From positions 1 through 14,974 of the forward strand of contig JAOZRH010000038.1 in NCBI GenBank assembly GCA_029931905.1: a stretch of DNA of 14,974 bases, read 5' to 3'. This document shows positions 7,255 to 14,697 of this stretch, one piece after another (the first letter of the stretch is position 1; every line of letters begins with the position of its first letter). A program made the position numbers and the translations under genes. The notes beneath the pieces were generated by a model. The model searched no databases, was not told where the DNA came from, and saw only the letters and a list, made by a program, of their open reading frames with translations. This stretch comes from Fidelibacterota bacterium (GTDB lineage Bacteria > Fidelibacterota > Fidelibacteria > Fidelibacterales > Fidelibacteraceae).

Positions 7255-7282
7255 AAAAAAACTCCAAATATAACCTTTGGAG
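7255..7282 (-). terminator. Riboswitch expression platform: terminator hairpin that also masks the ribD RBS
   Basis: Reading the minus strand, CTCCAAA (7282-7276) pairs perfectly with TTTGGAG (7268-7262) around the loop GGTTATA. Seven Ts (7261-7255) follow, and the ribD ATG begins at the very next base (7254). The 3' arm contains the GGAG Shine-Dalgarno. The hairpin can therefore act as an intrinsic terminator, as an RBS sequester, or both. Confidence 0.8.
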
Positions 7283-7290
7283 CAAACGCT

Positions 7291-7409
7291 ATCTTTTATC
7301 ATCCGGACTGTAACCGTCGGCGACCGAATTTCACGATCTCAGTTCCAATTTTTTCGGAACTCGCGGGCTTTTACCGCCGGAAGGGAAATTCTCCCTACCC
7401 CAAAGACGA
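7291..7409 (-). ncRNA. FMN riboswitch (RFN element) controlling the riboflavin operon
   Basis: The minus strand reads the conserved aptamer in order: CGTCTTTGGGG, AGGGAGAATTTCCC (P2), CCGGCGGTAAAAGCCCGCGA (P3), a variable AGTTCC/GGAACT stem (P4), GATCGTGAAATTCGGTC (P5), then CCGACGGTTACAGTCCGGATG (P6) and AAAAGAT closing P1. P5 has the canonical TGAAATT loop, while the P2 loop is AGAATTT and TT replaces the usual GA before CCGG. Binding of FMN should stabilise P1 and switch off ribD and the genes behind it. Its position immediately upstream of ribD fits. Certain as a family member; ligand response untested. Confidence 0.95.
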
Positions 7410-7460
7410 GTTAAAAATACAAAAATTATTTGTAAATGCAAATTGTTTTTTGAAATTCCG

Positions 7461-7469
7461 ATTATAGCA
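7461..7469 (-). promoter_or_regulatory. Extended -10 promoter of the riboflavin operon
   Basis: The minus strand has TGCTATAAT (7469-7461), a perfect extended -10 (TGnTATAAT). The region 17 bases further upstream is only T-rich, so the -35 is poor, as is common with extended -10 sites. Predicted transcription starts near 7454, about 45 bases before the aptamer. Confidence 0.7.
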
Positions 7470-7515
7470 AAATAAAGGCAACAAAAAAAGAGTATGAAAA
7501 AAAATAAAAATATAC

Positions 7516-7544
7516 TTGACAAATAAAAGAAAGTTAGTTAATAT
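7516..7544 (+). promoter_or_regulatory. Sigma70-type promoter of rho
   Basis: A perfect -35 TTGACA (7516-7521) and TAATAT (7539-7544, 4 of 6 consensus bases) are separated by exactly 17 bases. Predicted start is near 7551, giving a leader of about 85 bases before rho. It lies back to back with the riboflavin promoter. Confidence 0.7.
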
Positions 7545-7581
7545 TAGCCGTTAAATCAAAATCACAAATTTACAATTATCA

Positions 7582-7599
7582 ATAACAACCAGTTGTTAT
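7582..7599 (+). promoter_or_regulatory. Inverted repeat in the rho leader
   Basis: ATAACAAC-CA-GTTGTTAT is an 18-base near-palindrome with perfect 8-base arms, about 30 bases after the predicted rho start site. The two-base centre suits a dimeric DNA-binding protein better than an RNA hairpin. The rest of the leader (7545-7636) is A/T-rich with no other structure seen. The binding factor is unknown. Confidence 0.5.
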
Positions 7600-7636
7600 A
7601 AAATCAAAACACAATAAATTATAAATATATAAAAAA

Positions 7637-8947
7637 ATGGAAAGGTATATGAAAAACACCACTAAAAAGCAAGTTGAAAAGGAATTAGAAATAGTGAATC
7701 ATTCTATTTCAGAATTACAAAAGATGAAAAGCAGTGCTTTGAAACAATTAGGAAAAAAATTATATGTTCCAGGCACAAGAAGTATGAATAAACACGATCT
7801 GGTTTTTAAAATTATTGAAGCAGAAGTAGAATTAAAAGGGCATGTGTTTGTACAAGGAGTGTTAGAGGTGTTAAAAGATGGCTTTGGGTTTATTCGAAGC
7901 ATAAGAAATAATTATTTACAAAATGAACACGACGCCTATATTTCTGCTACACAAATTAAAAAATTCTCGTTAAAAAGTGGTCATGAAATATCCGCTGAAG
8001 CCCGAGCACCGAAAAATAATGAAAAGTTTTTTGCGATATTGAGGATAATATCAATTAATAATCAGGATCCTAAAAATGCAAAAATTCTGTTGCCGTTTGA
8101 TAATTTAACCCCATTGTATCCAAATGAACACTTGTTTTTAGAAACTACAAAAAATAAATATGCTATGAGAATAATGGACTTATTGACTCCAGTTGGAAAA
8201 GGACAGAGAGGATTGATTGTTGCTCAACCAAAAACTGGAAAAACAATACTTTTACAACAAATAGCAAATAGTATTTTAACAAATCACCCAAATGCTACTT
8301 TAATGATTTTACTCGTTGATGAAAGACCAGAAGAAGTTACAGATATGCAAAGAAATGTACGCGCCGAAGTAATTAGCTCAACTTTTGATGAACCACCCGA
8401 AAATCATGTACAAGTTGCAGAAATGGTTATGGCTAAAGCTAAAAGGATTGTAGAATATGGCAAAGATGTTGTAATTTTACTTGATAGCATAACAAGATTG
8501 GGAAGAGCATATAATTCTGTAGTTCCTCATTCTGGAAAAATCCTTTCTGGTGGAATTGATAGTAACGCACTGCATAAACCAAAACGGTTTTTTGGTTCTG
8601 CTCGAAACATTGAAGGTGGTGGAAGTTTAACAATTATTGCTACGGCTTTGATAGATACAGGTAGTAAAATGGACGATGTAATTTTTGAAGAATTTAAAGG
8701 TACTGGAAATATGGAATTGGTTCTTGATAGAAGATTGTCTGATCGTCGTGTTTATCCATCTATTGATGTTAATCGTTCTGGAACTAGAAAAGAAGAACTT
8801 TTAATGACAAAATCAGAATTGGCAAGAGTTTGGATATTGAGAAAATTATTAAACGAAATGAGTCCTTTAGAATCGATGGAATTTTTGCTCGGGAAATTAT
8901 CAAATTCAAAATCTAACAAAGAATTTTTAAGAAAAATGAACGGATAA
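7637..8947 (+). CDS. rho: Transcription termination factor Rho
   Basis: Hexameric RNA-dependent ATPase that ends untranslated transcripts. The N-terminal ~50 residues give a short helical region, followed by the OB-fold RNA-binding domain with RNP1-like DGFGFIR (81-87). The ATPase has Walker A PKTGKT (198-203), DERPEEVTDM, Walker B with VVILLDSITRLGRAYN (Asp283), the secondary RNA-binding loops in the GGID and FKGTGNMEL regions, and RRLSDRRVYPSID around the arginine finger. It has 436 residues and lacks the large disordered insertion seen in many Bacteroidota and Actinobacteria Rho proteins, so it is a compact form. A second ATG at 7649 lies in frame with AAAGG only three bases before it; either start changes four residues. 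It stands alone between its promoter and a terminator. Confidence 0.98.
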   Translation: MERYMKNTTKKQVEKELEIVNHSISELQKMKSSALKQLGKKLYVPGTRSMNKHDLVFKIIEAEVELKGHVFVQGVLEVLKDGFGFIRSIRNNYLQNEHDAYISATQIKKFSLKSGHEISAEARAPKNNEKFFAILRIISINNQDPKNAKILLPFDNLTPLYPNEHLFLETTKNKYAMRIMDLLTPVGKGQRGLIVAQPKTGKTILLQQIANSILTNHPNATLMILLVDERPEEVTDMQRNVRAEVISSTFDEPPENHVQVAEMVMAKAKRIVEYGKDVVILLDSITRLGRAYNSVVPHSGKILSGGIDSNALHKPKRFFGSARNIEGGGSLTIIATALIDTGSKMDDVIFEEFKGTGNMELVLDRRLSDRRVYPSIDVNRSGTRKEELLMTKSELARVWILRKLLNEMSPLESMEFLLGKLSNSKSNKEFLRKMNG

Positions 8948-8988
8948 ATAAGGTTCCTAAAAATCACACATATTACATAATAAAACAA

Positions 8989-9025
8989 AAAAATGCCATA
9001 TTTAACCGATGTGGCATTTTTGTTT
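8989..9025. terminator. Bidirectional intrinsic terminator between rho and birA
   Basis: AAAAATGCCA (8989-8998) pairs with TGGCATTTTT (9012-9021), with a 13-nt loop. A T run follows on the + strand, and the matching A run gives a T run on the minus strand. It lies between convergent rho (ends 8947) and birA (ends 9045) and should serve both. Confidence 0.85.
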
Positions 9026-9044
9026 AGTTAAAAAGTTTTACAAT

Positions 9045-9830
9045 TTATTCGAGTTCACCAAAAGAAAACAATTTTCGTTTTCCATTTATTTCACAGATTA
9101 AATGACCATTTTGTGAGAATTCTAAAGGTTTAATAGAAATTGTTTTATTTGATTTGGTAAAATTTATTTGTTCATTTTTTTTATAAATACTTTTATTTAA
9201 ATCTGGCAAATAATTATTAAAATTATCATCAAGAAATTCGTCATAATAGTAATTAAATTTTTTAATCAATGTTTGTAAAATTAAATATACATCACTTTTT
9301 TTATTTAAAATTTCTTTTAATGAAATTGGGGGATTTCGAAAATTATCTTTATTTGAAAATTGGTTATTAATATTAATTCCAACACCAATGACTAAGCTAA
9401 TTTCATTGCCTTGAATTTTTGTTTGTGAAAGTATTCCACATATTTTTTTATCCTTATAATAAATATCATTTGGCCATTTGATTTTAAAATTTGTGAAATC
9501 GTTTGATAATTCTTCCAGTTGTTTTTTGATGGCAAGAGCAATTAGTATAATAAATTTATAAAATTTTTGTAAATCGGTAATTTTTTGAAATAAAATTGAA
9601 AAATATAATCCGCCTTTTTGAGAATCCCATTCTCTGTTATATCTTCCAACACCTTTTGTTTGAATATCTGTAAAAAAAACATCTCCATTTGAAAATATTC
9701 CATCTACATTATCTAAAATTATTTTATTTGTTGAAGTTATTTTTTTACTATGAAATATTGTTTTTCCAATAGTAAAGCTAATGTCTGTGTTGGTAGTAAT
9801 TTTTTTTATATCATTCATTATATCGTTCAT
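9045..9830 (-). CDS. birA: Biotin--[acetyl-CoA carboxylase] ligase, monofunctional (no HTH)
   Basis: It activates biotin to biotinyl-5'-AMP and attaches it to the carboxyl-carrier protein of acetyl-CoA carboxylase. Signatures of the catalytic domain: STN (33-35), the biotin-binding loop TKGVGRYNREWDS (58-70, a relaxed form of GRGRxxRxW), KWPND (118-122, with the active-site Lys), CGIL (131-134) and GVGININN (149-156). A small C-terminal domain follows. The 261 residues start almost directly at the catalytic fold, so the DNA-binding domain of E. coli-type BirA is absent and it should not act as a repressor. A second in-frame ATG lies at 9818 after a short duplicated sequence; the upstream ATG has only a weak GAGA-type RBS. 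Unusually rich in Asn, Lys and Ile. Confidence 0.92.
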   Translation of the reverse strand: MNDIMNDIKKITTNTDISFTIGKTIFHSKKITSTNKIILDNVDGIFSNGDVFFTDIQTKGVGRYNREWDSQKGGLYFSILFQKITDLQKFYKFIILIALAIKKQLEELSNDFTNFKIKWPNDIYYKDKKICGILSQTKIQGNEISLVIGVGININNQFSNKDNFRNPPISLKEILNKKSDVYLILQTLIKKFNYYYDEFLDDNFNNYLPDLNKSIYKKNEQINFTKSNKTISIKPLEFSQNGHLICEINGKRKLFSFGELE

Positions 9831-9852
9831 TATATCATCTCGCTATATTAAT

Positions 9853-9881
9853 ATTATATATATTGTGCAAATTTACAATAT
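9853..9881. promoter_or_regulatory. birA promoter -10 and an inverted repeat between the divergent birA and etf promoters
   Basis: On the minus strand TATAAT (9858-9853) is a perfect -10 for birA, about 16 bases before its likely short leader; the -35 is weak. Next to it, ATATTGT (9860-9866) and ACAATAT (9875-9881) form perfect 7-base arms around 8 bases. This dyad covers the birA -35 region and ends three bases before the etfB -35, so one bound regulator could affect both. Confidence 0.5.
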
Positions 9882-9883
9882 TT

Positions 9884-9912
9884 TTGCATTTATAAAAATA
9901 AAATTGTATAAT
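9884..9912 (+). promoter_or_regulatory. Sigma70-type promoter of the etf operon
   Basis: TTGCAT (9884-9889) and a perfect TATAAT (9907-9912) have a 17-base spacer. The start site would be near 9919, leaving a very short leader that goes straight into GGAGG (9926-9930) and the etfB ATG at 9935. Confidence 0.7.
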
Positions 9913-9934
9913 ACAGGTCAAAATTGGAGGGGAG

Positions 9935-10804
9935 ATGTCATACAAAATTATTGTATTAGTAAAACAAGTACCAGATACAAAAAATATTACAGTTGATGCG
10001 ATGAAGCCAGATGGAACGGTGAATAGAAGCGCATTGCCGACTATTTTTAATCCGGAAGATCTAAATGCTTTAGAAGAGGCGTTAAAAATTAAAGATAAAT
10101 ATGGAGCGAAAATTACAGCTCTAACGATGGGACCACCAAATGCGAGTGAGGTTTTAAGAAAATCATTATTTTATGGAGTTGATGATGTGATTTTACTGTC
10201 TGATAGAAAATTTGCAGCAGCCGATACGCTTGCGACTTCTTATGCTCTGTCACTTGCAATAAAAAAAATTGGTGAATTTGATTTGATAATTGGTGGAACT
10301 CAAGCGATTGATGGAGATACTGCGCAAGTGGGTCCACAAACTGCAGAAAAATTACACATCAATCAAATAACTTTTGTAGATAAGATTCAAAAATTATCTG
10401 ATAGAGAAATTGTTGCGAACAGAACAACAGATTATGGTTATGAAACGGTGAAAGCTAAATTGCCAATTTTACTTACGATTACAGCAGAAGCAAATACGCC
10501 ACGACCATTTTCCGTTAAAAAGACATTAACTTACAAAAATGCAATTTCATTAATTGAAAAGCATGATTATGATGAAGAGTATTTACAATCCAATAATCCA
10601 AATAAACCATTTATTATTACTACTTGGAATCATGAGGATATTGGTGCAGAAATTGAACAATGTGGATTAAATGGTTCGCCAACACAAGTGAAACAAATAG
10701 AAAATATTGTTCTTGAAGTTGGAGAATCTAAAGAAATAGATAATTCAGAAGATGGATTTAAATTATTAATATCCGAATTGTTTTCTGAACATATTATTGG
10801 CTAA
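9935..10804 (+). CDS. etfB: Electron transfer flavoprotein, beta subunit
   Basis: The small Etf subunit, which with EtfA shuttles electrons between acyl-CoA dehydrogenase and another carrier in the cytoplasm. The start KIIVLVKQVPDTK and the nucleotide-binding GTQAIDGDTAQVGPQTAEKL (from residue 121) are diagnostic. The form QAIDGDTAQVGP is that of clostridial/NAD-linked Etf, unlike the DDDCNQTGQ of mitochondrial-type proteins, so NADH use or electron bifurcation is possible. At 289 residues it is about 30 longer than usual, with an extended acidic C-terminus. A very strong RBS (GGAGGGGAG) precedes the ATG. First gene of an operon; 15 bp to the next gene. Confidence 0.95.
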   Translation: MSYKIIVLVKQVPDTKNITVDAMKPDGTVNRSALPTIFNPEDLNALEEALKIKDKYGAKITALTMGPPNASEVLRKSLFYGVDDVILLSDRKFAAADTLATSYALSLAIKKIGEFDLIIGGTQAIDGDTAQVGPQTAEKLHINQITFVDKIQKLSDREIVANRTTDYGYETVKAKLPILLTITAEANTPRPFSVKKTLTYKNAISLIEKHDYDEEYLQSNNPNKPFIITTWNHEDIGAEIEQCGLNGSPTQVKQIENIVLEVGESKEIDNSEDGFKLLISELFSEHIIG

Positions 10805-10819
10805 AATAAGGGGGGAATT

Positions 10820-11890
10820 ATGAAAATGCCAAAACTAGAAATGGGCGATTTAGTAGCAAATATGCCAATAGTACAGGGTGGAATGGGTGTAGGAATATCT
10901 ATGTCTGGACTTGCCGGTGCAGTAATGAAAGAAGGTGGAATTGGTGTAATCGCATCTGTTATGATAGGAATGTTTGAAGAGGATTTTTTTAAAAACCATA
11001 TAGAAGCAAATATTAGAGCTTTTAAAAGTGAGATAAGAAAAGCTAGAGAACAATCAGATGGGATTCTTGGTGTAAACATTATGGTAGCAATTTCCGAGTT
11101 TTCAAATATGGTTAAAACGGCAATAGATGAAAAAGTTGATATAATATTTTCGGGTGCAGGATTGCCATTAAATTTACCACAGTATTTAACAAAAAATTCT
11201 AAAACAAAATTAGTACCAATAGTTTCATCTGGAAGAGCAGCCAAATTGCTTATAAAAAAATGGTGGAGCAAATATCAATATATTCCAGATGCTTTTGTTG
11301 TTGAGGGACCAATGGCTGGTGGACATCTTGGCTTTAAAGTTGAACAATTAAAAGATGAAAAATATTCTTTACAAAATTTGGTAAAAGAGGTTATTGAGGC
11401 GGTAAAGGAATTTGAAATTAAATTAAAAAAGAAAATTCCGATTATTGCAGCTGGTGGTATTTTTACTGGAAATAATATAAAAGAATTTTTAAAATTGGGT
11501 GTGTCTGGTGTACAAATGGCAACTCGATTTGTTGCAACAGATGAATGTGATGCCAATATTGCATTCAAACAAGCTTATGTAAATGCCAAAAAAGATGATA
11601 CTATTATTATTAAAAGTCCAGTTGGAATGCCGGGTAGAGCTTTGAAAAATAAATATTTAGAAGATGTAAATGATGGTAAAAAGAAACCATATTCTTGTCC
11701 ATATCAGTGTATTGTAACTTGTGATTATAAAACTTCACCATATTGTATTGCTTCGGTATTACTAAATGCACAAAAAGGAAATTTTAAACATGGTTATGCT
11801 TTTGCAGGTGAAAATACCTATAAAGTAAATGAAATTATTCCAGTAAAAGAATTAATGAACAAATTACAACAAGAATATGACGAACAATAA
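10820..11890 (+). CDS. FMN-dependent nitronate monooxygenase / FabK-like enoyl reductase family protein
   Basis: A TIM-barrel flavoprotein of the 2-nitropropane dioxygenase/FabK family. It opens with PIVQGGMGVGISMSGLAGAV, keeps the EGPMAGGHLGF strand with His169 of the nitronate monooxygenase active site, and binds FMN phosphate through AAGGIFTGNNI and GVQMATRFVATDE. Towards the C-terminus four cysteines form C293-x3-C297-x3-C301-x7-C309 (CPYQC, TCD, SPYC). From memory, similar clusters occur in anaerobe members of the family; they might bind a metal or Fe-S centre. The 356 residues are normal for this branch. Lying between etfB and etfA with a GGGGGG RBS, it is probably linked to acyl/enoyl-CoA redox rather than nitronate breakdown, but the substrate is not established. 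Confidence 0.85.
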   Translation: MKMPKLEMGDLVANMPIVQGGMGVGISMSGLAGAVMKEGGIGVIASVMIGMFEEDFFKNHIEANIRAFKSEIRKAREQSDGILGVNIMVAISEFSNMVKTAIDEKVDIIFSGAGLPLNLPQYLTKNSKTKLVPIVSSGRAAKLLIKKWWSKYQYIPDAFVVEGPMAGGHLGFKVEQLKDEKYSLQNLVKEVIEAVKEFEIKLKKKIPIIAAGGIFTGNNIKEFLKLGVSGVQMATRFVATDECDANIAFKQAYVNAKKDDTIIIKSPVGMPGRALKNKYLEDVNDGKKKPYSCPYQCIVTCDYKTSPYCIASVLLNAQKGNFKHGYAFAGENTYKVNEIIPVKELMNKLQQEYDEQ

Positions 11891-11920
11891 AATAGTTTGA
11901 AATTAATAAAAGGAAATTAA

Positions 11921-12946
11921 ATGAATTCAAATGAAGTATGGACATATATTGAAATTCAAAATGGAAAAATTGCAGATGTTTCATTAGAATTACTTGGCAA
12001 AGCACAGGATTTAGCAAAAAAATTATCTGTGAAATGTGGAGCAATTTTACTTGGCACAAATCCCCAAAATCATTATAAAAATATTTTTGAACATGGGGCT
12101 GATATAATTTATTCTGCTGAACATTTTGCATTAGAAAATTATACTTCTTTACCTTTCACAAAAGTGGTGTGCGATATTATTGAAGAATATCAACCACAAA
12201 TTGTTTTATATGGCGCAACTGTCAATGGGAGAGATCTTGCTCCAAGAATAGCCTCGAAATTAAAAGTGGGGCTTACTGCAGATTGTACTGAATTGCAGAT
12301 TGGCGATTATGAAAAAAAGAAAAAAGGTGAAGTAAAAAAATATGAAAATATTCTCTATCAAATAAGACCTGCTTTTGGTGGAAATATTATCGCTACAATT
12401 GTAAGTCCAAACCATAGACCACAAATGGCAACAGTTAGACCGGGAGTTATGAAAATAAACAAAACCGATAAAACAAATTCTGGGAAAGTGGTTAATATTC
12501 AAGCTAATATTTCTGAGGAATTAATTCTTTCGGAAATTATCAAAACTATTCAAATTGAGAAAAGTGTAAATTTAAATTCTGCTTCAATTATTGTTGCTGG
12601 AGGAGTTGGCGTTGGATCAAAAGACAATTTTGAAAAGTTACATGAATTGGCTAAAACACTTGGTGGTGTTGTTGGTGCATCTCGTGCTGCTGTTGATGCT
12701 GGATATATAAATTCTGATCATCAAATTGGACAAACTGGAATAACTGTTCAACCAAAATTATATATTGCAGTTGGAATTTCTGGACAGATTCAACATATAG
12801 CTGGAATGAGTAATTCTAATAGAATAATCGCAATAAATACAGATAAAGATGCTCCTATTTTTCAAATTGCAAATTATAGAATTGTTGGCGATTTAAACAA
12901 GGTTGTTCCGCAATTAATAGAAACATTCAAAAAATTAAAAAAATGA
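11921..12946 (+). CDS. etfA: Electron transfer flavoprotein, alpha subunit
   Basis: The large Etf subunit that carries the mobile FAD domain. The N-terminal part resembles EtfB; NGRDLAPRIASKLKVGLTADCT is typical. Then come RPAFGGN and RPQMATVRPGVM, which are common in clostridial Etf. The FAD domain has GASRAAVDAGY (Arg255), GQTG (270-273) and the signature YIAVGISGQIQHIAGM (281-296) followed by INTDKDAPIF and DYRIVGD-like ANYRIVGD. No N-terminal ferredoxin domain is fused. The 341 residues are slightly longer than the ~320 standard. AAAGGA precedes the ATG. It is 30 bp after the flavoenzyme gene and 13 bp before the dehydrogenase gene, its likely electron donor or acceptor. Confidence 0.95.
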   Translation: MNSNEVWTYIEIQNGKIADVSLELLGKAQDLAKKLSVKCGAILLGTNPQNHYKNIFEHGADIIYSAEHFALENYTSLPFTKVVCDIIEEYQPQIVLYGATVNGRDLAPRIASKLKVGLTADCTELQIGDYEKKKKGEVKKYENILYQIRPAFGGNIIATIVSPNHRPQMATVRPGVMKINKTDKTNSGKVVNIQANISEELILSEIIKTIQIEKSVNLNSASIIVAGGVGVGSKDNFEKLHELAKTLGGVVGASRAAVDAGYINSDHQIGQTGITVQPKLYIAVGISGQIQHIAGMSNSNRIIAINTDKDAPIFQIANYRIVGDLNKVVPQLIETFKKLKK

Positions 12947-12959
12947 AAAGGATATAGAT

Positions 12960-14684
12960 ATGGCTAATTTTTTTGAAGATAATGATGATTTGTTGTTTCG
13001 TTTCAAAAATCTTGATTTAGATCAAATTATTGAATTAAGAGAAGATAATTTTTCAGAAGCAAATAAATTTGGATATGCTCCAAAAAACATAAAAGATGCA
13101 AAAGATTCTTATGAAAGAATTTTAAAAATTGCTGGTCAAATTGCTGGCAATGTAATTGAACCATATTCTGCGGAGACAGATGAAATTGGTGCAAAGTTGA
13201 TAGATGGCGAAGTTGTCTATACTCCAGGAACAAAGGTTGGACTCGAAGCTATGAAAAAAGCAGATATGATGGGATTTACTCTTCCACGAAAATACGGAGG
13301 TTTAAATTGTCCAATGACTTTATATTGCATGGCGATAGAAATCACTTCACGAGCTGATGCTGCTTTTATGAATATTTTTGGTTTGCAAAGCGATATTGCA
13401 GATACGATTTATAAATTCGCAGATGATAAATTGAAAGATAAATATTTGCCAATGTTGTGTGAAGGAAATGTGACTTCTTCAATGTCATTGACAGAACCAG
13501 ATGCCGGAAGCGATTTACAGGCGGTAATGTTGAAAGCATATCAAGATGAATCTGGTCAATGGTTTTTAAATGGCGTGAAAAGATTTATTACAAATGGAAA
13601 TGGCGAAATTGCATTGGTGCTTGCTCGAAGTGAAGCTGGAAGCGAAGATGGTCGTGGGCTTTCAATGTTTCTTTATGAACGAGAGGAACATATGACAATT
13701 CGTCGAATAGAAAATAAACTTGGAATTCACGGGTCTCCAACTTGCGAAATGCAATTCAATGATGCACCCGCACATTTGGTGGGAAAACGAAGAGTTGGAT
13801 TAATAAAATATGTTATGTCCTTGATGAATGAGGCGAGAATTGGAATTGGAGCGCAATCTTTGGGAATTGCAGAAGCGGCTTATCGTGAAGCAAAAAAATA
13901 TTCAGAAGAGAGAAAACAATTTAAACAAACTATAAATAAATTTATACCTGTTAGCGAAATGCTTGGGAATATGAGAGTTAAAATTGAAGCTGGGCGTTCG
14001 TTGTTGTATGAATCTGCCGTTATTGTCGATTTGAAAGATGGTATTGAAGAACATATTTTAAAGTATCCTGAAGAGAAAAAAAGATATAAAAAGGATCTGA
14101 AAAAATATACGGCTTTAGCAAACATGTTGACTCCGATAGTTAAAGCATATAATTCTGAAATGTCAAATGAAGTTGCTAATGATGGGCTTCAAATTCATGG
14201 TGGAACTGGTTATATGAAAGAGTTTAATGCTGAAAGACATTTTCGAGATGCAAGAATTACAAATATTTATGAAGGAACAACACAGCTTCAGGTGGTTGCG
14301 GCGATTGGTGGAATTATGAAGGGTGTTTTTGAAAGTTTAATAAATGAATATGAAGAAAAGAATGATTTTTCATATTTTACATTATATCATAAACAAGTGC
14401 AAAAAATGGCAGATTTTGTAAAAGAAGCAATTGATTTTATTAAAGAAAATAATGATAATGAATATCAAGCATATCATGCAAGAAGAATAGTTGAGATTAG
14501 CACGAAAGTAATAATTGGTTATTTATTTTTAAAAGATGCGAAACATTCAGAAAGAAAAAAAGAGATATTAAAATATTATTTAGAATTTGCAATGCCAGAA
14601 GTAAAAATGAAAAGTGAAATAATTTTGAATAAGACAGAATCGTTTTTAGAAAACAAAACAACAATTTTAGAAAACAAAAATTAA
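12960..14684 (+). CDS. Acyl-CoA dehydrogenase, long form with C-terminal extension
   Basis: FAD enzyme interconverting acyl-CoA and 2-enoyl-CoA, passing electrons to Etf. Conserved parts are MSLTEPDAGSD (175-185), the NGVKRFITNG loop, GIHGSPTCEMQFNDA, NEARIGIGAQSLGIAEAAY, SEERKQF, QIHGGTGYMKEF and IYEGTTQLQ, in which Glu438 sits at the catalytic-base position of short/medium-chain enzymes. The 574 residues exceed the classical 380-400: there is an N-terminal segment of about 50 and a helical, Lys/Glu-rich C-terminal part of about 130 residues after the catalytic motif, as in VLCAD-like proteins. The acyl-chain specificity cannot be read from sequence. The operon with etfBA supports beta-oxidation or the reverse enoyl-CoA reduction. 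Confidence 0.95.
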   Translation: MANFFEDNDDLLFRFKNLDLDQIIELREDNFSEANKFGYAPKNIKDAKDSYERILKIAGQIAGNVIEPYSAETDEIGAKLIDGEVVYTPGTKVGLEAMKKADMMGFTLPRKYGGLNCPMTLYCMAIEITSRADAAFMNIFGLQSDIADTIYKFADDKLKDKYLPMLCEGNVTSSMSLTEPDAGSDLQAVMLKAYQDESGQWFLNGVKRFITNGNGEIALVLARSEAGSEDGRGLSMFLYEREEHMTIRRIENKLGIHGSPTCEMQFNDAPAHLVGKRRVGLIKYVMSLMNEARIGIGAQSLGIAEAAYREAKKYSEERKQFKQTINKFIPVSEMLGNMRVKIEAGRSLLYESAVIVDLKDGIEEHILKYPEEKKRYKKDLKKYTALANMLTPIVKAYNSEMSNEVANDGLQIHGGTGYMKEFNAERHFRDARITNIYEGTTQLQVVAAIGGIMKGVFESLINEYEEKNDFSYFTLYHKQVQKMADFVKEAIDFIKENNDNEYQAYHARRIVEISTKVIIGYLFLKDAKHSERKKEILKYYLEFAMPEVKMKSEIILNKTESFLENKTTILENKN

Positions 14685-14697
14685 TTAGGAGTAAATA

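Noticed and set aside
7255..7302. Upstream ATG at 7302 as the ribD start
   Set aside because: It would translate the 3' end of the riboswitch and terminator hairpin, adding 16 residues not seen in RibD; the ATG at 7254 has GGAG at proper distance.
7102..7467. A 121-codon + strand frame across ribD and the riboswitch
   Set aside because: It is antisense to the conserved ribD deaminase domain and the aptamer, with no family resemblance and no RBS.
7331..7522. A 63-codon minus-strand frame covering the riboflavin promoter and riboswitch
   Set aside because: It overlaps the -10 element and the highly conserved aptamer, whose RNA structure fully explains the sequence; the peptide is low-complexity Phe/Leu.
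10801..11271. A 156-codon minus-strand frame opposite the flavoenzyme gene
   Set aside because: Antisense shadow of a well-supported TIM-barrel gene; no RBS and Ile/Pro-rich composition.
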